64,000 bases of DNA from Malachius bipustulatus (Eukaryota > Arthropoda > Insecta > Coleoptera > Melyridae), in assembly GCA_910589415.1 (NCBI GenBank), contig OU342632.1, positions 38,639,637 to 38,703,636 of the forward strand, given 5' to 3'. A program made the translations under genes and the position numbers. Of the stretch, positions 12,425-24,239 are shown one piece after another; position 1 is the stretch's first letter, and each line of letters begins with the position of its first letter. Under the pieces are notes generated by a model. The model made no database searches. It was not told where the DNA came from and saw only the letters and a list, made by a program, of their open reading frames with translations.

Positions 12425-14348
12425 TTCAGTGGCGTATCGTTCATGCTATTTTCGTGAGGGGCTGCAATATAACATTTATCGCTCCTTTAAATCCTTAATA
12501 TTTTATTTTTATGTTTATATTTGCTGAATTATTGAAGCATCACAAAAATTAAAAAACGCATGAAAATGAATGAAAAAGAATTCGCGGCAGTGGAATAACC
12601 TGAACAAAAAGAAAAGTTGTTTGTTTTGGGCTGTTATTGGATGTCGATCGGGACTTGTATATTTTTCTCTTTCTGTTTTCTGGTTGTCAGAAAAGAAAAA
12701 TTAATATTACCGGGGGAAGAAGATTCTCGACTCTCGGGAACAACAAAATTTTGAATATTTCATATTGTTCATAGACAATCTGTGAAGTAATTAAGAAATA
12801 CAAGCTAGAAAAAATCAATATCTTACTAATTTGTTAATAATTAGTTATTAGTTAATTATTTGGTAAAATAATAATACAATAATGATTCCTGTTTTGGGAA
12901 TGAACTGAGTTCCAGGATACAGAAAAAGTTTAACTATAAGAAATTTACGGAATTACCATCCCGGAAAAACCCATACCCGGTCGACAATAAAGTGCATAAT
13001 TAGTGGGGATAGCTTGGTTGCTTTAAGGGTCGCTCATCAGAAATCCTGTCTGAATCTTATTTCTCAGTTCTCACTGTGGTGTAAACGGGAAAGAAGCAAG
13101 CTTCTTTGAGTGCCGAAGTGAAATACTGTTTAAATTTAAAGTTGTGAGCAATATGGAAGGCGAGAGCAGCCAAAGTAAACGTCGTCGTACGAATTTATCT
13201 ACAGGAGAAAAAACTATTATATACAACGTGTATTGTGGACTCCGTGAAAGGAATCAAAGTATGTTGGTAAACGATGTAGTTGCTTTGTGTAGTGATTTAA
13301 CCAAAGTGTCAACTAGGAGTGTACACCGAATCTTGAAAACTTTCAAAGAGTCCAAAGGCGGAACAGAAAAGGTAGCTGAAAATATTGAAACAAGGGGGAG
13401 GAAACGCATTGACATTGATGATGACATAAAATACGCCGTTCGGAGAAAATTTCATTCGTTCTTTTTCCGAAATGAAATTCCAACATTAAAAGCAATCGCT
13501 GCCGAAATCAATTCGGATGACGCAATGCCGAAAATATCGCGACGTGTCTTATTGCGGACATTAAGACAAATGAACATAAGGCATATGAAAAGGCAGAGAA
13601 AAAGTCTTCTTATAGAAAGAGAAGAAATAATTTTGTGGCGGAGAAATTATTTACAAAAAATTCGAGAGTATCGTCGTGAAGGGAAGAAAATATATTTCTT
13701 AGACGAAACTTGGCTGAATCAAGGTCATACTGTTTCGAAAATTTGGCAAGATTTGGAAATAACAAGCCGTCGACAAGCTTTTTTTGAAGGTTTTTCCACA
13801 GGACTAAAAGCGCCAGCGGGCAAGGGGCGGAGGCTCATAATAACTCACATAGGTAGTGATTCGGGTTTTTTGGAAAACGGATTGCTACTTTTCGAATCGA
13901 AGAAAACTAGTGACTACCATGAGGAAATGGATGCGGAAAAATTCGAAAGCTGGTTTTTAAAAATTTTACCAAGCCTTGAGCCAAATTCGGTCGTGGTAAT
14001 AGACAATGCTTCCTACCATAGTCGACGATTGGTGCCATCGCCAACAACTGCATGGCGAAAAGGTGACATCATTAACTGGCTGGCTCAAAGAAATATACCA
14101 TTTGATGACAACATGTTAAAAGTGCAACTATTAAACATCGCAAGGGCACAAATCCGTCCATCATCCGACGATTTTTCTTCTGACGATGACTAAGGTACTA
14201 TTTTTTTCCTATTTTCTTTGCTATTTTTATTTTTGCTATATGCTATATTATTTACTATATGCTATATTATTTGGAAGTTTACAATTATATTTCTCAATAA
14301 ATTCATTATTGTCTGAACCTATTTTGATATTTTGCGTCCGCCACTGAA
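12425..14348 (+). mobile_element. IS630/Tc1-mariner-type DNA transposon
   Basis: Ends are TTCAGTGGCG (12425) and CGCCACTGAA (14348), with weaker pairing for about 20 more bases. The left flank is TA and the right flank TG, compatible with a mutated TA target duplication. The element carries one long transposase frame on the plus strand (13153-14193), an AATAAA signal at about 14297, and a short tandem duplication of TATATGCTATATTATTT at about 14235-14272 in the 3' untranslated part. It sits inside the TA-flanked MITE. Confidence 0.75.
13153..14193 (+). CDS. IS630/Tc1-like (DDE_3) transposase, C-terminally deleted
   Basis: The frame gives 346 residues from the ATG at 13153; an upstream in-frame GTG at 13144 is unlikely to be used in a eukaryote. 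Residues 15-70 form a helix-turn-helix-like region, and a second is suggested near 110-145. Two catalytic blocks are clear: YFLDETW (Asp184) and VVIDNASYHS (Asp284), with KGRRLIITHIGS and DYHEEM-FESWF between them, as in the IS630/Tc1 superfamily. In full-length relatives known to me, an LPPYHC-NPIE-type block with the third acidic residue follows about 60 or more residues later. Here the protein jumps to an acidic tail, SSDDFSSDDD, and that block is missing. The frame is otherwise uninterrupted. The deletion should abolish catalysis, though DNA binding could remain. The neighbouring TIRs support assignment to this element. Confidence 0.85.
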   Translation: MEGESSQSKRRRTNLSTGEKTIIYNVYCGLRERNQSMLVNDVVALCSDLTKVSTRSVHRILKTFKESKGGTEKVAENIETRGRKRIDIDDDIKYAVRRKFHSFFFRNEIPTLKAIAAEINSDDAMPKISRRVLLRTLRQMNIRHMKRQRKSLLIEREEIILWRRNYLQKIREYRREGKKIYFLDETWLNQGHTVSKIWQDLEITSRRQAFFEGFSTGLKAPAGKGRRLIITHIGSDSGFLENGLLLFESKKTSDYHEEMDAEKFESWFLKILPSLEPNSVVVIDNASYHSRRLVPSPTTAWRKGDIINWLAQRNIPFDDNMLKVQLLNIARAQIRPSSDDFSSDDD

Positions 14349-14537
14349 TGCTCCAACTGAGCGCTTATACGTCACGACCACTTCCGAGAACTTAGTGCCT
14401 ACTATTCTGAAACTTCAGTATAGCGATTATTCTCTCTGCGATTATAGGAGTGTTTGACTGACTGCTTGACTCGGGCTCGCTCAACGCGCATACGAATGCG
14501 AACGGAACAATACGAAGACAGTGCCAGTGCTGCATTC

Positions 14538-15255
14538 TAGTGATGCGCATAATCGGATGATTCAAAGAATCGGAATGTTTGTATTCGGATGAAGTTAATA
14601 ATCGGAATCTATATCGGATACCGGACTCGGAATATTTGTTATTCATGGAATCTGTCAATCGGTAGTAATCGCGGGCAGTCGCCTGCGTGCTGCGCAGAAG
14701 ATTGACGATTTGACGAATAAGAAATTAAGAAAGGGAAAGGATTCGAAAGAGAACTAAGAAAGTAAACGACTCTTTGTTTATGTTTCGGCCTAACAACTAA
14801 AAAATGCGTCCCGGGGGCAAGAAATCTATTGTTTGGAACTATTTTAAAAAATCGATAGATTGGAAATTTTTGTACCTATGAACCTATAGGTATTTAAAAA
14901 TTAAATATAATAAATGAGTATTGAGTGCCTACATATTTTTTTTAATTTTCCTCCAACATCCCCGATTCCCCGCAACACCCGTCGTACTCGATAGTAGACT
15001 TGAACCCGAATTCCGATTCCGAATCGTAAGCGTAGCGTAGTGTCCGTCAGTCAGTACAGTGCAGTGAGTAGTGGATGTTTCTGTCGCTTCGTTTCTCATA
15101 TTATAATTTCGTGAGTGGCGATTTCCGTATCCGTCCCTAGCATACGGACGGATGATTTTCATGAATCGGATGATTCTAAAATAATAATCGGAATGTTCCG
15201 AATACTTTAAGAATCGGAACCTGACCGATTTTTCATCCGAATCTGCGCATCACTA
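14538..15255. mobile_element. hAT-type MITE with perfect 8-bp target duplication
   Basis: Terminal repeats are TAGTGATGCGCA and TGCGCATCACTA. The 8-base target duplication CTGCATTC is perfect at 14530-14537 and 15256-15263. The 718-base interior is non-coding. Its subterminal regions repeat AATCGGA and GAATCGGAATG motifs, analogous to but different from those of the surrounding hAT element. It is inserted in the right part of the 10400-15369 element. Confidence 0.92.
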
Positions 15256-15629
15256 CTGCATTCCCGGTCGCGATGTTTCATTCGAATACTAACGGAAATA
15301 ATCGAATGACGGCGATTATTTCAATAATCGAATTAACGATGATTTTTCATTCGAATGATCCCAACACTAAGTAGTAGTAGTATCCTGAACGTGAAACAGT
15401 GAAGACTGAAGTATAGACAGAGCAGAAGTGAAGTGTGAAGTAAGGCAGCCAGTAGTGACAGATAGCGGATATAAAGAATAGACAAGTGCAAGTAGTAGTG
15501 TAGTCAGCTGTTTGTGTTTTTATTATTTAGAATAATTATTAGAGGTTATAAGTACTTGTGGTGTTAAACAATAAACGAATTTACAGACTTTGGTGGTGAT
15601 TTATTTATTGTGAGACCCGTAACAATATT

Positions 15630-17480
15630 TTGTATGTTTTTTCAAACTTTGCTTTTTCCACTTGCTCCCCACGCCTGTGACCAAACGTGCCAAAAATATG
15701 ACACCCAGCTACTCAAACATCTCCATGTCAAGTTTGCACTTGTAATGAGAACGATGGGTGATCGTTTCATTCCCACGAACTCGCGAATAGCCCCCCAGGA
15801 GTGTCTGAAACTGGTTCGCTTACTGAGGCAGATCAGAAAAAATAGACATTAGCTGAATTTTTTATATGTTGTTCTTAAGGAGTCAAGAAGATAAAATTCC
15901 AAACTAAAGTATCAAAACCTGAGTATAAAAAACCGCTACCTTGAAAACATTTTGGAATATATTTATGGATTTCACCGTTACGGGGAGAAAAGAGCGAGAT
16001 AACAAAAAATCTAGCTCGAAATTTAAAACAAAACTTGAGGGAATCATATAGTTTCGTCTCAAAAATATAGAGGGCACCGAAATTATAAAAATCAATTTTA
16101 CCGAACTTAAACCATGAAATATTGATTTTAGCAAAATCATTTTTAAGAAATAAAATTGTAGATCTAGAAAAAACCTACAAATATCATTTTTATTGTTAAT
16201 AACTTTTCAAATTAATACAAAATGAAGGGGCTATTACAACGCCCATTTTTGTCCCACTGATCAGAAATACTTTTGATTTACGTCATTTTTTGCTGTTCAG
16301 AAATTTATTCTATTCTTACTCTTAACGTTGATGTTAATTTGTGGTTTCCAGAGCCTCGTATATTAGGGCTATTAGGATCTTTTTACTGTACGTAAATAAT
16401 AAAAATTCTCTTGACTGTTTTTCCTGGGGTGATGTCCTTTTGACTTTGCGAATGATGAAGCAATTTCTATTTCTCTTCTGGGCTCCTGGAATCGACAGGA
16501 CTATTACTTATATTTCAATTTGGGAAACAAAAAGGTTTTAGATTTTGGCAATGAAATGAGAGTGACTGTGGGAAGTTGTTTTGAGCTGCTTGGTATGAAT
16601 AAGAGAGAAATTTGTATTTCAAAATTCATTGCGATTTAGTGGTCAAATTATATTTAGCGGTAATTAAATTAAATCAGTTTCGTAGCCTTCTCAGTATTTC
16701 GATCAGGGAATAACTTTTAATTCTTTATTATACTCAGGTCGATTCACATGGTAATACGATCGAGTAACATTTGAGAAAGCACAGTCATGTGAACCGTATT
16801 TTGAGGACTAAAAATGACAATACACCATCCTGTAGTGCTTGTTTTTTAATTGTGTCTTTGTTAAAAAAAAGAGATCAGTTGTACCTTGAATTTTGCTTAT
16901 TTTTTTGGAGTGTACACTTAATATTAAAATAGCTCAAATCAGTCTTAAATTATCTGGGTGTCAAAATTTATAGAAACTTTTCACACTGGTTATTGTGAGA
17001 GCTTTTGTGGGTACATTTAAACAGAACTAAGATGTTTTTAAATAATGATCTCTGCTATAATGTTGTATGCCATGTATTATTATAGTGAATTAAGACCCAG
17101 ACTGAGAAACGGCGATAAGATGTAAAATTTACGTCTAAAATCGATATGAGCCTTCCTATATCTACAAATTGATGTTTGTCACGGAAAGGAAAATAAAAGT
17201 TATCATTATTATAAAAACATCAAAGTATCTGATTTTCAATAAGAAATATCTCTTATTTCCGGACCGAAAAGTGTCAAGTTCAAATTTCTCAGCAGATTAT
17301 TATTTGTCAACGTAAAAAATACACAATTTATCATACTTCTGGCAGATTCCGTATCTTTTAGGCTACCCGAGACCGCTTACTTGAATTGTAAAATAAAGCA
17401 TTAAAAATATATCACACCTACCTAGTTCATTAGAGGCAAAAAAGAATTATTATATCGAGGGGATAGCTCTTTTTACTTCC
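15630..17480. other. Intergenic or intronic DNA with one unrecognised open frame
   Basis: An open frame runs from inside the LTR-like end to 15852. Its C-terminal part (about 15655-15852) is slightly GC-richer and reads GDRFIPTNSRIAPQECL, which I do not recognise. The rest is AT-rich with no repeat arms or coding signature. Small frames at 15904-16140 (minus) and 16341-16541 (plus) have no domain. Confidence 0.35.
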
Positions 17481-17720
17481 ACCATCAGGACTTGTGTCGA
17501 GTCAACGACGTTGAGTCCTTGAGTCGAGGCGTGAGAGCGAGGACGAACCCCAAGGATCGAGGGAGACACCACGATACATCTATCACGACACGATCAGCAT
17601 CGCTGTGGGTCCTGATTGTCTCAGGCTCAGGAAGTGAGTAATTACGGGAAAAACCCGACGCTGCCTTTCACACACCACTTCATTCGCCATCAAAACTCAC
17701 TCCCTTCCGATTCATGAACT
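17481..17720. promoter_or_regulatory. GC-richer non-coding island, candidate cis-regulatory element
   Basis: About 240 bases with many CG dinucleotides, GAGTC repeats (GTCGAGTCAACGACGTTGAG, then CTTGAGTCGAGG) and a GTGAGTAATTACGG stretch. No coding frame and no repeat partner in the window. The function is inferred from composition only. Confidence 0.25.
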
Positions 17721-19140
17721 CTTAATCATCATTCTGGGTATTAAATATAATGGTGTAAAAGTCGTAATAATTTTTCTTTCAACTACATACAAGTAATTAA
17801 AAAATAATTATTTGATTTAATTAAATTATAGCCTTACATTTCACCGAGGAAATCTAACATAACGAGCAGCGAATTTTTTTCTCAGAAATTAATTAAACGT
17901 AGCTGGCGGTGGTTTATTGATGGATAAATGTACAGGGTGTAATAGAATGATCGCCAAAAATTGTCGAGGATGATTCTTGAGTAATCTTGAGCTAAAATTC
18001 CTATAAATTTGGGTACAAAAATCTGATGGAGGAGCTAGCCGATTTTAAAAGAATTTTTCTTTATTTTGAAGGACCATAGCGACCAAACATAAGTATTCAC
18101 TGGAACCCCATTATTATCAGTTCTCCCTCTATTTGCACATGAATGCGAGCTGACTGAATATTTTTTATAAGAATCATAATACACCGCGAATATAGGGTGA
18201 AACAGCGTCTTGTAAGACTGTTGGAAGATGATAAAGAGACTTCTAAAATCATAAATAATTCCGAGCTTTTTTTGCCGTGATCCGTTGGATTTTCTCCGAA
18301 CGTTTCGTCTACAACTACGGTAGGCATCATAAGCAGTTACGTGTGCGCAATCGATGTGTTGTTTACTATATCAAAACTGCCCGGAATCAATTATGATTTC
18401 AGTCGAAGCGAGTCGTGAAAGCTTACACATATGAAGGTCATTTGTATTTTAAGCAGCTCTAGGTACAAGAATCATGGCGAACTAATCAAAATTATTATTC
18501 GCAAACAATCTTCGAAATTAGATTATTATTGTATATATTGTTATATCTTTCGGGTATTAAATGATTGTATGACAATTAATAATAAATCCTCTCGGCCTGG
18601 AAATCATGAACAGCAATAATGTTGTACTTTACTGAAAGGACTACAGGAAAATATTATCGATGGTTTATTTATTGTACGCATCAAACTCGAAAAAGGGTCG
18701 AAATCTCGGAGATAAAGAGATCGGAGGTAATGTTATTGGAACCCGCCCAGCTTAGCTGGTTCAATTACTGGAATATATCCTCTGGATACATTATAAAAAT
18801 ACGAGAGGAAGGACATAATCCAGTCGGAGAGAGGAAAAATCAATGATGCTTAAAGGAAAAAAGCATTTCGTGATGGTGATTTTCAATCTCAACAAACGAT
18901 GTTTACGATTACCGAGTATTTTGGTCGCTCTTCCGGGTTGCTTCGCTTATATGCGTCCATTTTGGAAAATTATTATTAAATTATCCCACACTGGCTTTCC
19001 TCCAATCATTGATCAAAGCTGTTTCGATTGGATTTGGCTTAGAGGATTACATTTGGCCGAACCTTTCGAATAATAATAATATATTCATATTTATGATTAA
19101 ATTAAATTAATTTATATCAAAACGAGTAATTCTTTTTTCA
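17721..19140. other. Intergenic or intronic DNA with one unpaired TACAGGGTG motif
   Basis: TACAGGGTGTAATAGAATG at 17931 looks like the left end of a foldback element, but no inverted partner was found. It may be a truncated copy. Several short frames between 18097 and 19073 have no recognisable domain. Confidence 0.4.
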
Positions 19141-19394
19141 TAGAGGGTGTTAATTTAAAAAATGACCCCACGTGAATATTTCAGGAAAAAAGCGAGCAAT
19201 CGAAACGAAAACTACCGAGACATATTATCAATAATTTTTGTTCAGAGGGAGACACTTTTTGACGTATAACTGACATATAGTTCACCCCTTCGTCTACCCC
19301 TAAGAAATGTTAAATGGAAGGTCCCGGATTGTGATACCTACTTCCTTCATTTGAAAGGATTCATTCTGGGTCTTTTTTAAATTAACACTCTGTA
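19141..19394. mobile_element. Small TIR element (254 bp) of the TACAGGGTG group
   Basis: The left end TAGAGGGTGTTAATTTAAAA continues as AATGACCC. The right end is the inverse: GGGTCTTTTTTAAATTAACA then CTCTGTA. The imperfect TIR is about 27 bases. The interior is non-coding and not palindromic, unlike the larger foldbacks. Confidence 0.75.
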
Positions 19395-20978
19395 TACTAA
19401 GTCCTGACATTTAGAAATAACGTATTTTATCTTTAGAATTAATTCAATGGTATTAAACACACTTAATGTAAAATAAATTATTAGCGTTTACAATCAAATT
19501 CTCTCATTCAAATTACACATAAATTATTAATGTTTCATAGGATTTAATTTCATATTACTGTACCATTATTGCACTAGATTTATATGAAATGATGGTTGTA
19601 TATTGCAACAATTGAACAATTGGCCCTTCAAAATATGTAGTTGCCTATCTCATATTTGAGTGATCATTATTTAAAAGTTTATTTTAACGGGCACATTTAT
19701 CAGAATCTAACAAATAAATCAGCATCAGGTATGCCTATACAGATTGGGTATTACTTATCCACGATTGCGTTTGAAATAAATAATTTCAGGTCCTAAAAGA
19801 TCTTTTTTTAGAAACATTCCACTGAAACCTGAACATCATGGAAACATCAAGAATCAGAAACAACATAAATATTTGTTTGTATAATTAGCAATTTGCGGGT
19901 CAACTTCGTGAAATTATGAATGGAGAATGGGGATATCTCGCAGGACACTTAGACCTCTAATCCTTTTCGAACTCATCGTGTTAGCTGAAAACGTCAGACG
20001 CAGAAGGGAGAACAGAAGGTTGTGAATTCTCAAAAGTGAGAAGAAGTTTACAAGTCCTTTAGGTATTTAATTATTAACAGTCTCCCCTGAACCTATTTGG
20101 AATGAAGAAATCATAAAAATTGACAGTAGGTAGATACGATTGGCTACCCGATATATTTTTGGGAACTTTAAATTCTGCAGTTTTTCTACACTTATTATTT
20201 TATTTTATACCCTTAGGTTAAGTATATTCTGAATTTGAAAATAATAGTTTTTTCACTGATTATTAGTTTTTTGACTAGATATTAATACTGACGTATCCCG
20301 TAACCAGATGGTAATAGCTTAAGAGCGTATTCTTTGGAAAATTTTAAGTAGAAAGTGCCCTATTCACTTTTCTTGTTGTCACCATGATTGTCACCAAAAT
20401 TGTCACCATGACAATATGACAAAAAACCTATAGGTACGAAATTATTTAACCGTTAACCTTAGGTCTTTTTTTTGGAGATTTTGGCTATTTCGATGCTCGT
20501 AACTTTTTTACTGTTCATCGTATCGACAAACGGTTTTCACCATCGTGATCAGCGACTCAAAATCTATAAGAAATGATGGATCGCAAGATGTCGCGGATAA
20601 TCTTGAATTTTGGCTCTCCCCAAAATCGCCGGTTCTGAACACATATGAAACTTTACCGTTAACCGCTTATAACTTCTTAACTTTTGAGTTTTTGGCAAAA
20701 TTGTATTGGGAACTTTCCATTTAAAACTGTCTAAAGACAGTTTTAAGACACTTTTAAGCTATGACCATCTAGTCACGCGGGACAACCTGTGTACTGTATG
20801 TAAAAATTCTGTTGGGGGTGATCGCATAAGAACCGCTACAGAGCCGGGGCGTGTAGGGGACTCCAAAATATAGTGATTTAACGCAACTTATCTCTAGACT
20901 AAGTTGACCCCTGCGAAGTTTCAAGCCCTGAAAGAGGGGATTCAAATTTCGAAAAAAATCAATATCTCAGCTATACTT
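19395..20978. other. Intergenic or intronic DNA
   Basis: AT-rich and without coding frames. A local triplication of TTGTCACCA lies at about 20376-20411. Confidence 0.4.
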
Positions 20979-21603
20979 GAACTTAGAAAAATCTAATTTC
21001 GTACACGTTGTGAGTGTACCAAGAACATTTATTATAACAGCAAGTAGAGTTAAATTGTTATCATTTTAAAGAGTTGATGTAAGAGATGTTGCACCCTATA
21101 AATGTTACATAATTTTTTAGCCTGTTATAATTATTTTTCAAAAAACTTTTGTCGTTTTCGAAAAACAGAAAAACTAGTAAAAAAAATTGTAGTTTAGTAC
21201 CTAATCAAACCATTGACAATCCAAAAGATTTTTGAAAAATAACAAGAGAAAAAATTGTGAGAAGAAAAAACCAAGTTTTGAATTTTCCATGATTAGATTA
21301 GGTACCTACATAACTGTAATATTCTTTTTTATATATAGTTTTTCGGGTTTTGTTAAAAACGATAAAGTTTTTTGAAAAATAATAAGAGAAATAAAAGTTC
21401 ATAATGAAATACTCCATAAAATAAAATACAGAACAATTTCTTAAATCGACCAACGGTTTGAAAAATTATGGAGAATTTTAGGGGTGCAATATCCCCTATA
21501 ATAATCCCCTTTGGAATGCGACTATATTTTACTCTCCTACTGTCAATGAATGCTTTTGGTACACTCACAACGTGTATAAAATTTAATTTTTCTAAGGAGT
21601 TCT
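20979..21603. repeat. Foldback element, diverged arms
   Basis: TACACGTTGTGAGTGTACCA (about 21013) is inverted at about 21556-21576 as TGGTACACTCACAACGTGTA. Both arms then pair through TTGCACCC-TATA and ATTTTTCAAAAAACTTT to a centre near 21290. Each arm is about 300 bases at perhaps 75% identity. No coding sequence. The ends are approximate, and no target duplication was identified. Confidence 0.75.
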
Positions 21604-22216
21604 AAAAAGAAGTTTTGTAGTTTGAAACTTCTATTTCAAGGCCAATAATTTTTAAGGGTTGGAACTTATTATACTCTCACACTTTGGCGCTCACATTTGG
21701 TTATTGTTTTTTCAATTTTTATACCGTTTTTCCACTCTCTATTTTTTTTATCGTTAATGACCATTTAAAGGATTCATGCAATAAAAATCGTGATGGCCTA
21801 TTAGGTAAATAATAATTATTGTTCCCCTATTAAGTTTAAAGTATTCTTATATTTCCATTTCCTGCAACTATTGGGCTTATATTTATTCCTCGATTTATTC
21901 ATACCTGCTACCATTAGAGACAGCAAGTCACGCGGAAAAAATCAGATATTTTCACCTTTCAAGCACTGACTTAATTTGAACTAAGTCTTCAACCATTCGA
22001 TAAGATTGTATAAACGAAGACCTTCCAAGTGTTGATGGGGCGGCCACAACAAAGGACACGCAACTCGTAGAAACTGAATTTAGTGTCCTCTAAATAATTA
22101 TTATTACACGCAAAAAAACCACCTTCATGAATATACACAGCAATAATTATTAATATTTTTGTATACTGGTTGTAAGTGTATAACTTTCTATTTTTTTATA
22201 AAAATATATTTCTGTA
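21604..22216. other. Intergenic or intronic DNA
   Basis: AT-rich, no recognised feature. Confidence 0.4.
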
Positions 22217-22735
22217 TACAGAGGGTTATGAAAATTTCATTGGGTCAGTTTTGGGATATCGAAACAGGTTAGAGATACAGACTTGGTTAATAATATGGGG
22301 ACAAATTGCGCTTTTTAGGAGACCTTCCATGCCTTTCAGATTTCAAAATTTTTTCATCATCATTATTGATAATTGGAAAAAAATTATATTTGCAATTTTT
22401 TCTTGTGTTAATAACTCACTCTGTATAACAGCTACAGTTCCAAAATTTTTAATTTATCCCACTATGCATAGTTGACATGTAGGTACTACTGACTATGACA
22501 AAAAAATCAAGGCGATTTAGATTCTGCATGACGATAGTCAACTGTTATCTGTATACTGTTCATAGGTCTAGTGACCTATGAATTTTTTTTTTTTTTTAAT
22601 CTGACGGTTTCATGGAATATGTCCCTTAATAGCGCCACTTTTTCCCAATTTAACCGAGTCTGCACTACTACCCGTTTCCGATATCTCAAAATGGTCCAGA
22701 AATGGCCCCATGAAATTTTGTTTTGACCCTGTTTA
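22217..22735. repeat. Foldback element, diverged arms, TACAGGG-type ends
   Basis: The left end TACAGAGGGTTATGAAAATT is matched inverted by AATTTTGTTTTGACCCTGT at about 22715-22733. Further paired blocks are AAAATTTCATTGGG versus CCCCATGAAATTTT, GATATCGAAAC versus GTTTCCGATATC, and CAGACTTGGTTAA versus TTAACCGAGTCTG. It belongs by its ends to the TACAGGGTG group and is non-coding. Confidence 0.75.
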
Positions 22736-23041
22736 ATCACAAAAAGAAATGATGTTGACACTTACATAAATAAAGTACATATCTATCCAACATCAAATCA
22801 TTTGAGATATCTATTAAAGATCCTCTCTGAAGGACGCTGGAGGATGGTATGTTCTACTAATATCAGGTCAATTATATTGCGCTAAAATAACCAAGAAGTA
22901 ACTCATCCAGCAGCATCGACTGGGAGTGACACCAGGCATAAACCTGGAGTCAACGAGATTACCCGATCGATTCGTTTACCCTTTGGACGTGCACATAATG
23001 CCCTGGTGACATTAAATTGAACGGTTCGTGAGACAAGAAAA
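22736..23041. other. Intergenic or intronic DNA
   Basis: No coding frame or repeat arm recognised. Composition rises toward the GC-richer island that follows. Confidence 0.4.
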
Positions 23042-23335
23042 TTAACCACGTAATAATGCCGATCGTAATGATCCTTCCGGGGCCAAGCTTATATTCTCGA
23101 TTCGGACAATTGGCCCACTCAGCCTGCCCCCTTGATTAAAGGTCGCCGCCGGGAGTTTTGCCGACTGAATTTCGAATTGCTTAATTAGGTTTCCAGGTGC
23201 CGGCGGGCGGTATCGACGTGGGACGTGCTCCAATCTTAGGTTATGTGCCATGAAAGACTCGCCACTTGCATATTAATACACGCTAATGCGTGCGTGTGCG
23301 GTAATTTAACCCCAACCCTGCAATGCCAGGCGTCT
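23042..23335. promoter_or_regulatory. GC-richer non-coding island, candidate conserved regulatory element
   Basis: About 290 bases of clearly higher GC, with TTGCTTAATTAGG (homeodomain-type core), GCCGGCGGGCGG and a GTGCGTGTGCGG stretch. A 69-codon minus-strand frame covers it, but it has no domain and is most likely a by-product of composition. It has no repeat partner in the window. Of all the islands it looks most like a developmental enhancer, but this is inference. Confidence 0.3.
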
Positions 23336-24239
23336 GCATAAGATTTGAGTGTATATAAAAAATTCTGACATACATTTTGCTTGGTCTTAGTATAGCTTTT
23401 ACCCCACTAGGTAAAGTGCAGCGTATTAAAAACTCGCGTTTCATGAAGAAATATAATAATTTGATTATTCATGCTCTAGTTACCATGCTAATATCAGTAA
23501 TAACAGTTAAATTGAATCTAGAATGGACTGATGAAGAGATCTTTATTTACTTTATCAAGACAGAGTCAATAATGTTATAGCGCAAAGTTGAAATTGCTCG
23601 TTCGACTCATTATTGTAATAACATCGGCGACAGAGCCTATCACGAGCAGACATCGAACAACAGACTTTCAATTTCAACTGGGACTACACCAACACCAAGG
23701 CATTAATGTCATCAAGGCATCTGCGCAGAAGAAATTGAAGCAACATACCAACACATGGCTAGTATTAAAGGAACCACAATAATTATTATCGAAGGAAGAA
23801 TTAAGTTACTCTGGAAGTTTTGAATTCGAGAAACTCTCCTCTACTCTCGTAAGTCGCTAAGGAAGTGACGAATGATTGCGTCCGCGTCATCGTAGATAAG
23901 TACTTCCGCCTACTCGAACCTGAATCTTAGTAAGTCCTAGTAAGTGGACACTGACCATCGACCTTCTCGCTGTCCTAATAACCGCCAGAAATCGACTCTA
24001 GACTAAACTGACCCATTCCCATTCTATCTATACCTATGACATACAACACTGGATCACGTACAATTCCACTGGAGATGAGAATAAATGAATGCAGTATGAT
24101 AAACGAAGATAATTATTATTGCCCTCGTGATAATCGTGACTGGATGGAAGATCGAACTTGATCTAACAAAGTTCTTATTTATTGAGTTTAATATGATTTA
24201 TAAATAATATGGAAACGTCCCCTTGCAGGAACGATATTT
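23336..24239. other. Intergenic or intronic DNA
   Basis: Mixed composition. Small frames at 23377-23580 and 23588-23782 have no recognisable domain. Confidence 0.4.

Larger units (their letters stand above)
12048..14420. mobile_element. TA-flanked MITE, split by an IS630/Tc1-like transposon
   Basis: A perfect 34-base terminal inverted repeat begins TACTGAAGTTTCAGAATAG at 12048 and is mirrored at 14387-14420. TA flanks both ends (12046-12047 and 14421-14422), as for Tc1/mariner-type MITEs. Without the insert at 12425-14348 the element is about 450 bases and non-coding. The target site inside the hAT element was AATAATCG...CGATTATT, itself palindromic. That explains why the inverted similarity seems to continue past the TIR. 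Confidence 0.65.
10400..15369. mobile_element. Non-autonomous hAT-type transposon, split by later insertions
   Basis: The outer ends are TAGTGTTGGGA (10400) and TCCCAACACTA (15359-15369), a typical hAT terminal repeat. Both subterminal regions are packed with AATAATCG and TCATTCGAATGA motifs, consistent with hAT transposase-binding sites. Flanks hold AGTAGT-like sequence on both sides, but the 8-bp duplication is blurred by a GTA microsatellite. Removing the nested insertions leaves about 1.3 kb with no coding capacity. A GATGTTTCATTCGAATAC block occurs in direct orientation near 12012 and 15272. Confidence 0.75.
10194..15629 (+). mobile_element. LTR-like sequence (probable solo LTR) interrupted by a hAT-type element
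   Basis: Sequence at 10194-10399 starts TGTTCGCGACAG. Sequence at 15370-15629 ends GACCCGTAACA and has an AATAAA-type signal near 15570. Joined without the insert they give about 465 bases with TGTT/AACA ends and a GC-richer start, as in BEL/Pao or gypsy LTRs. No primer-binding site follows and no polypurine tract precedes, so a solo LTR is likely. I could not find a clean target duplication, so the exact ends are tentative. Confidence 0.4.

Noticed and set aside
14392..15162. Minus-strand frames of 77-88 codons
   Set aside because: They lie in the subterminal repeats of the hAT-type elements and consist of repeat-derived sequence.
15272..15290. Direct copies of GATGTTTCATTCGAATAC (about 12012 and 15272) as a target duplication
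   Set aside because: Both lie within the same hAT-type element and the motif recurs in its subterminal repeats, so it is an internal repeat.
18230..18330. Similarity to the sequence upstream of the Penelope-like remnant (ATTCCGAG...TTTTTGCCGTG)
   Set aside because: Only short blocks match at about 70%, and no RT motif is readable, so I do not call a second Penelope-like fragment.
22576..22761. Minus-strand 61-codon frame
   Set aside because: It lies entirely in the right arm of the 22217-22735 foldback and its mirror is in the left arm.
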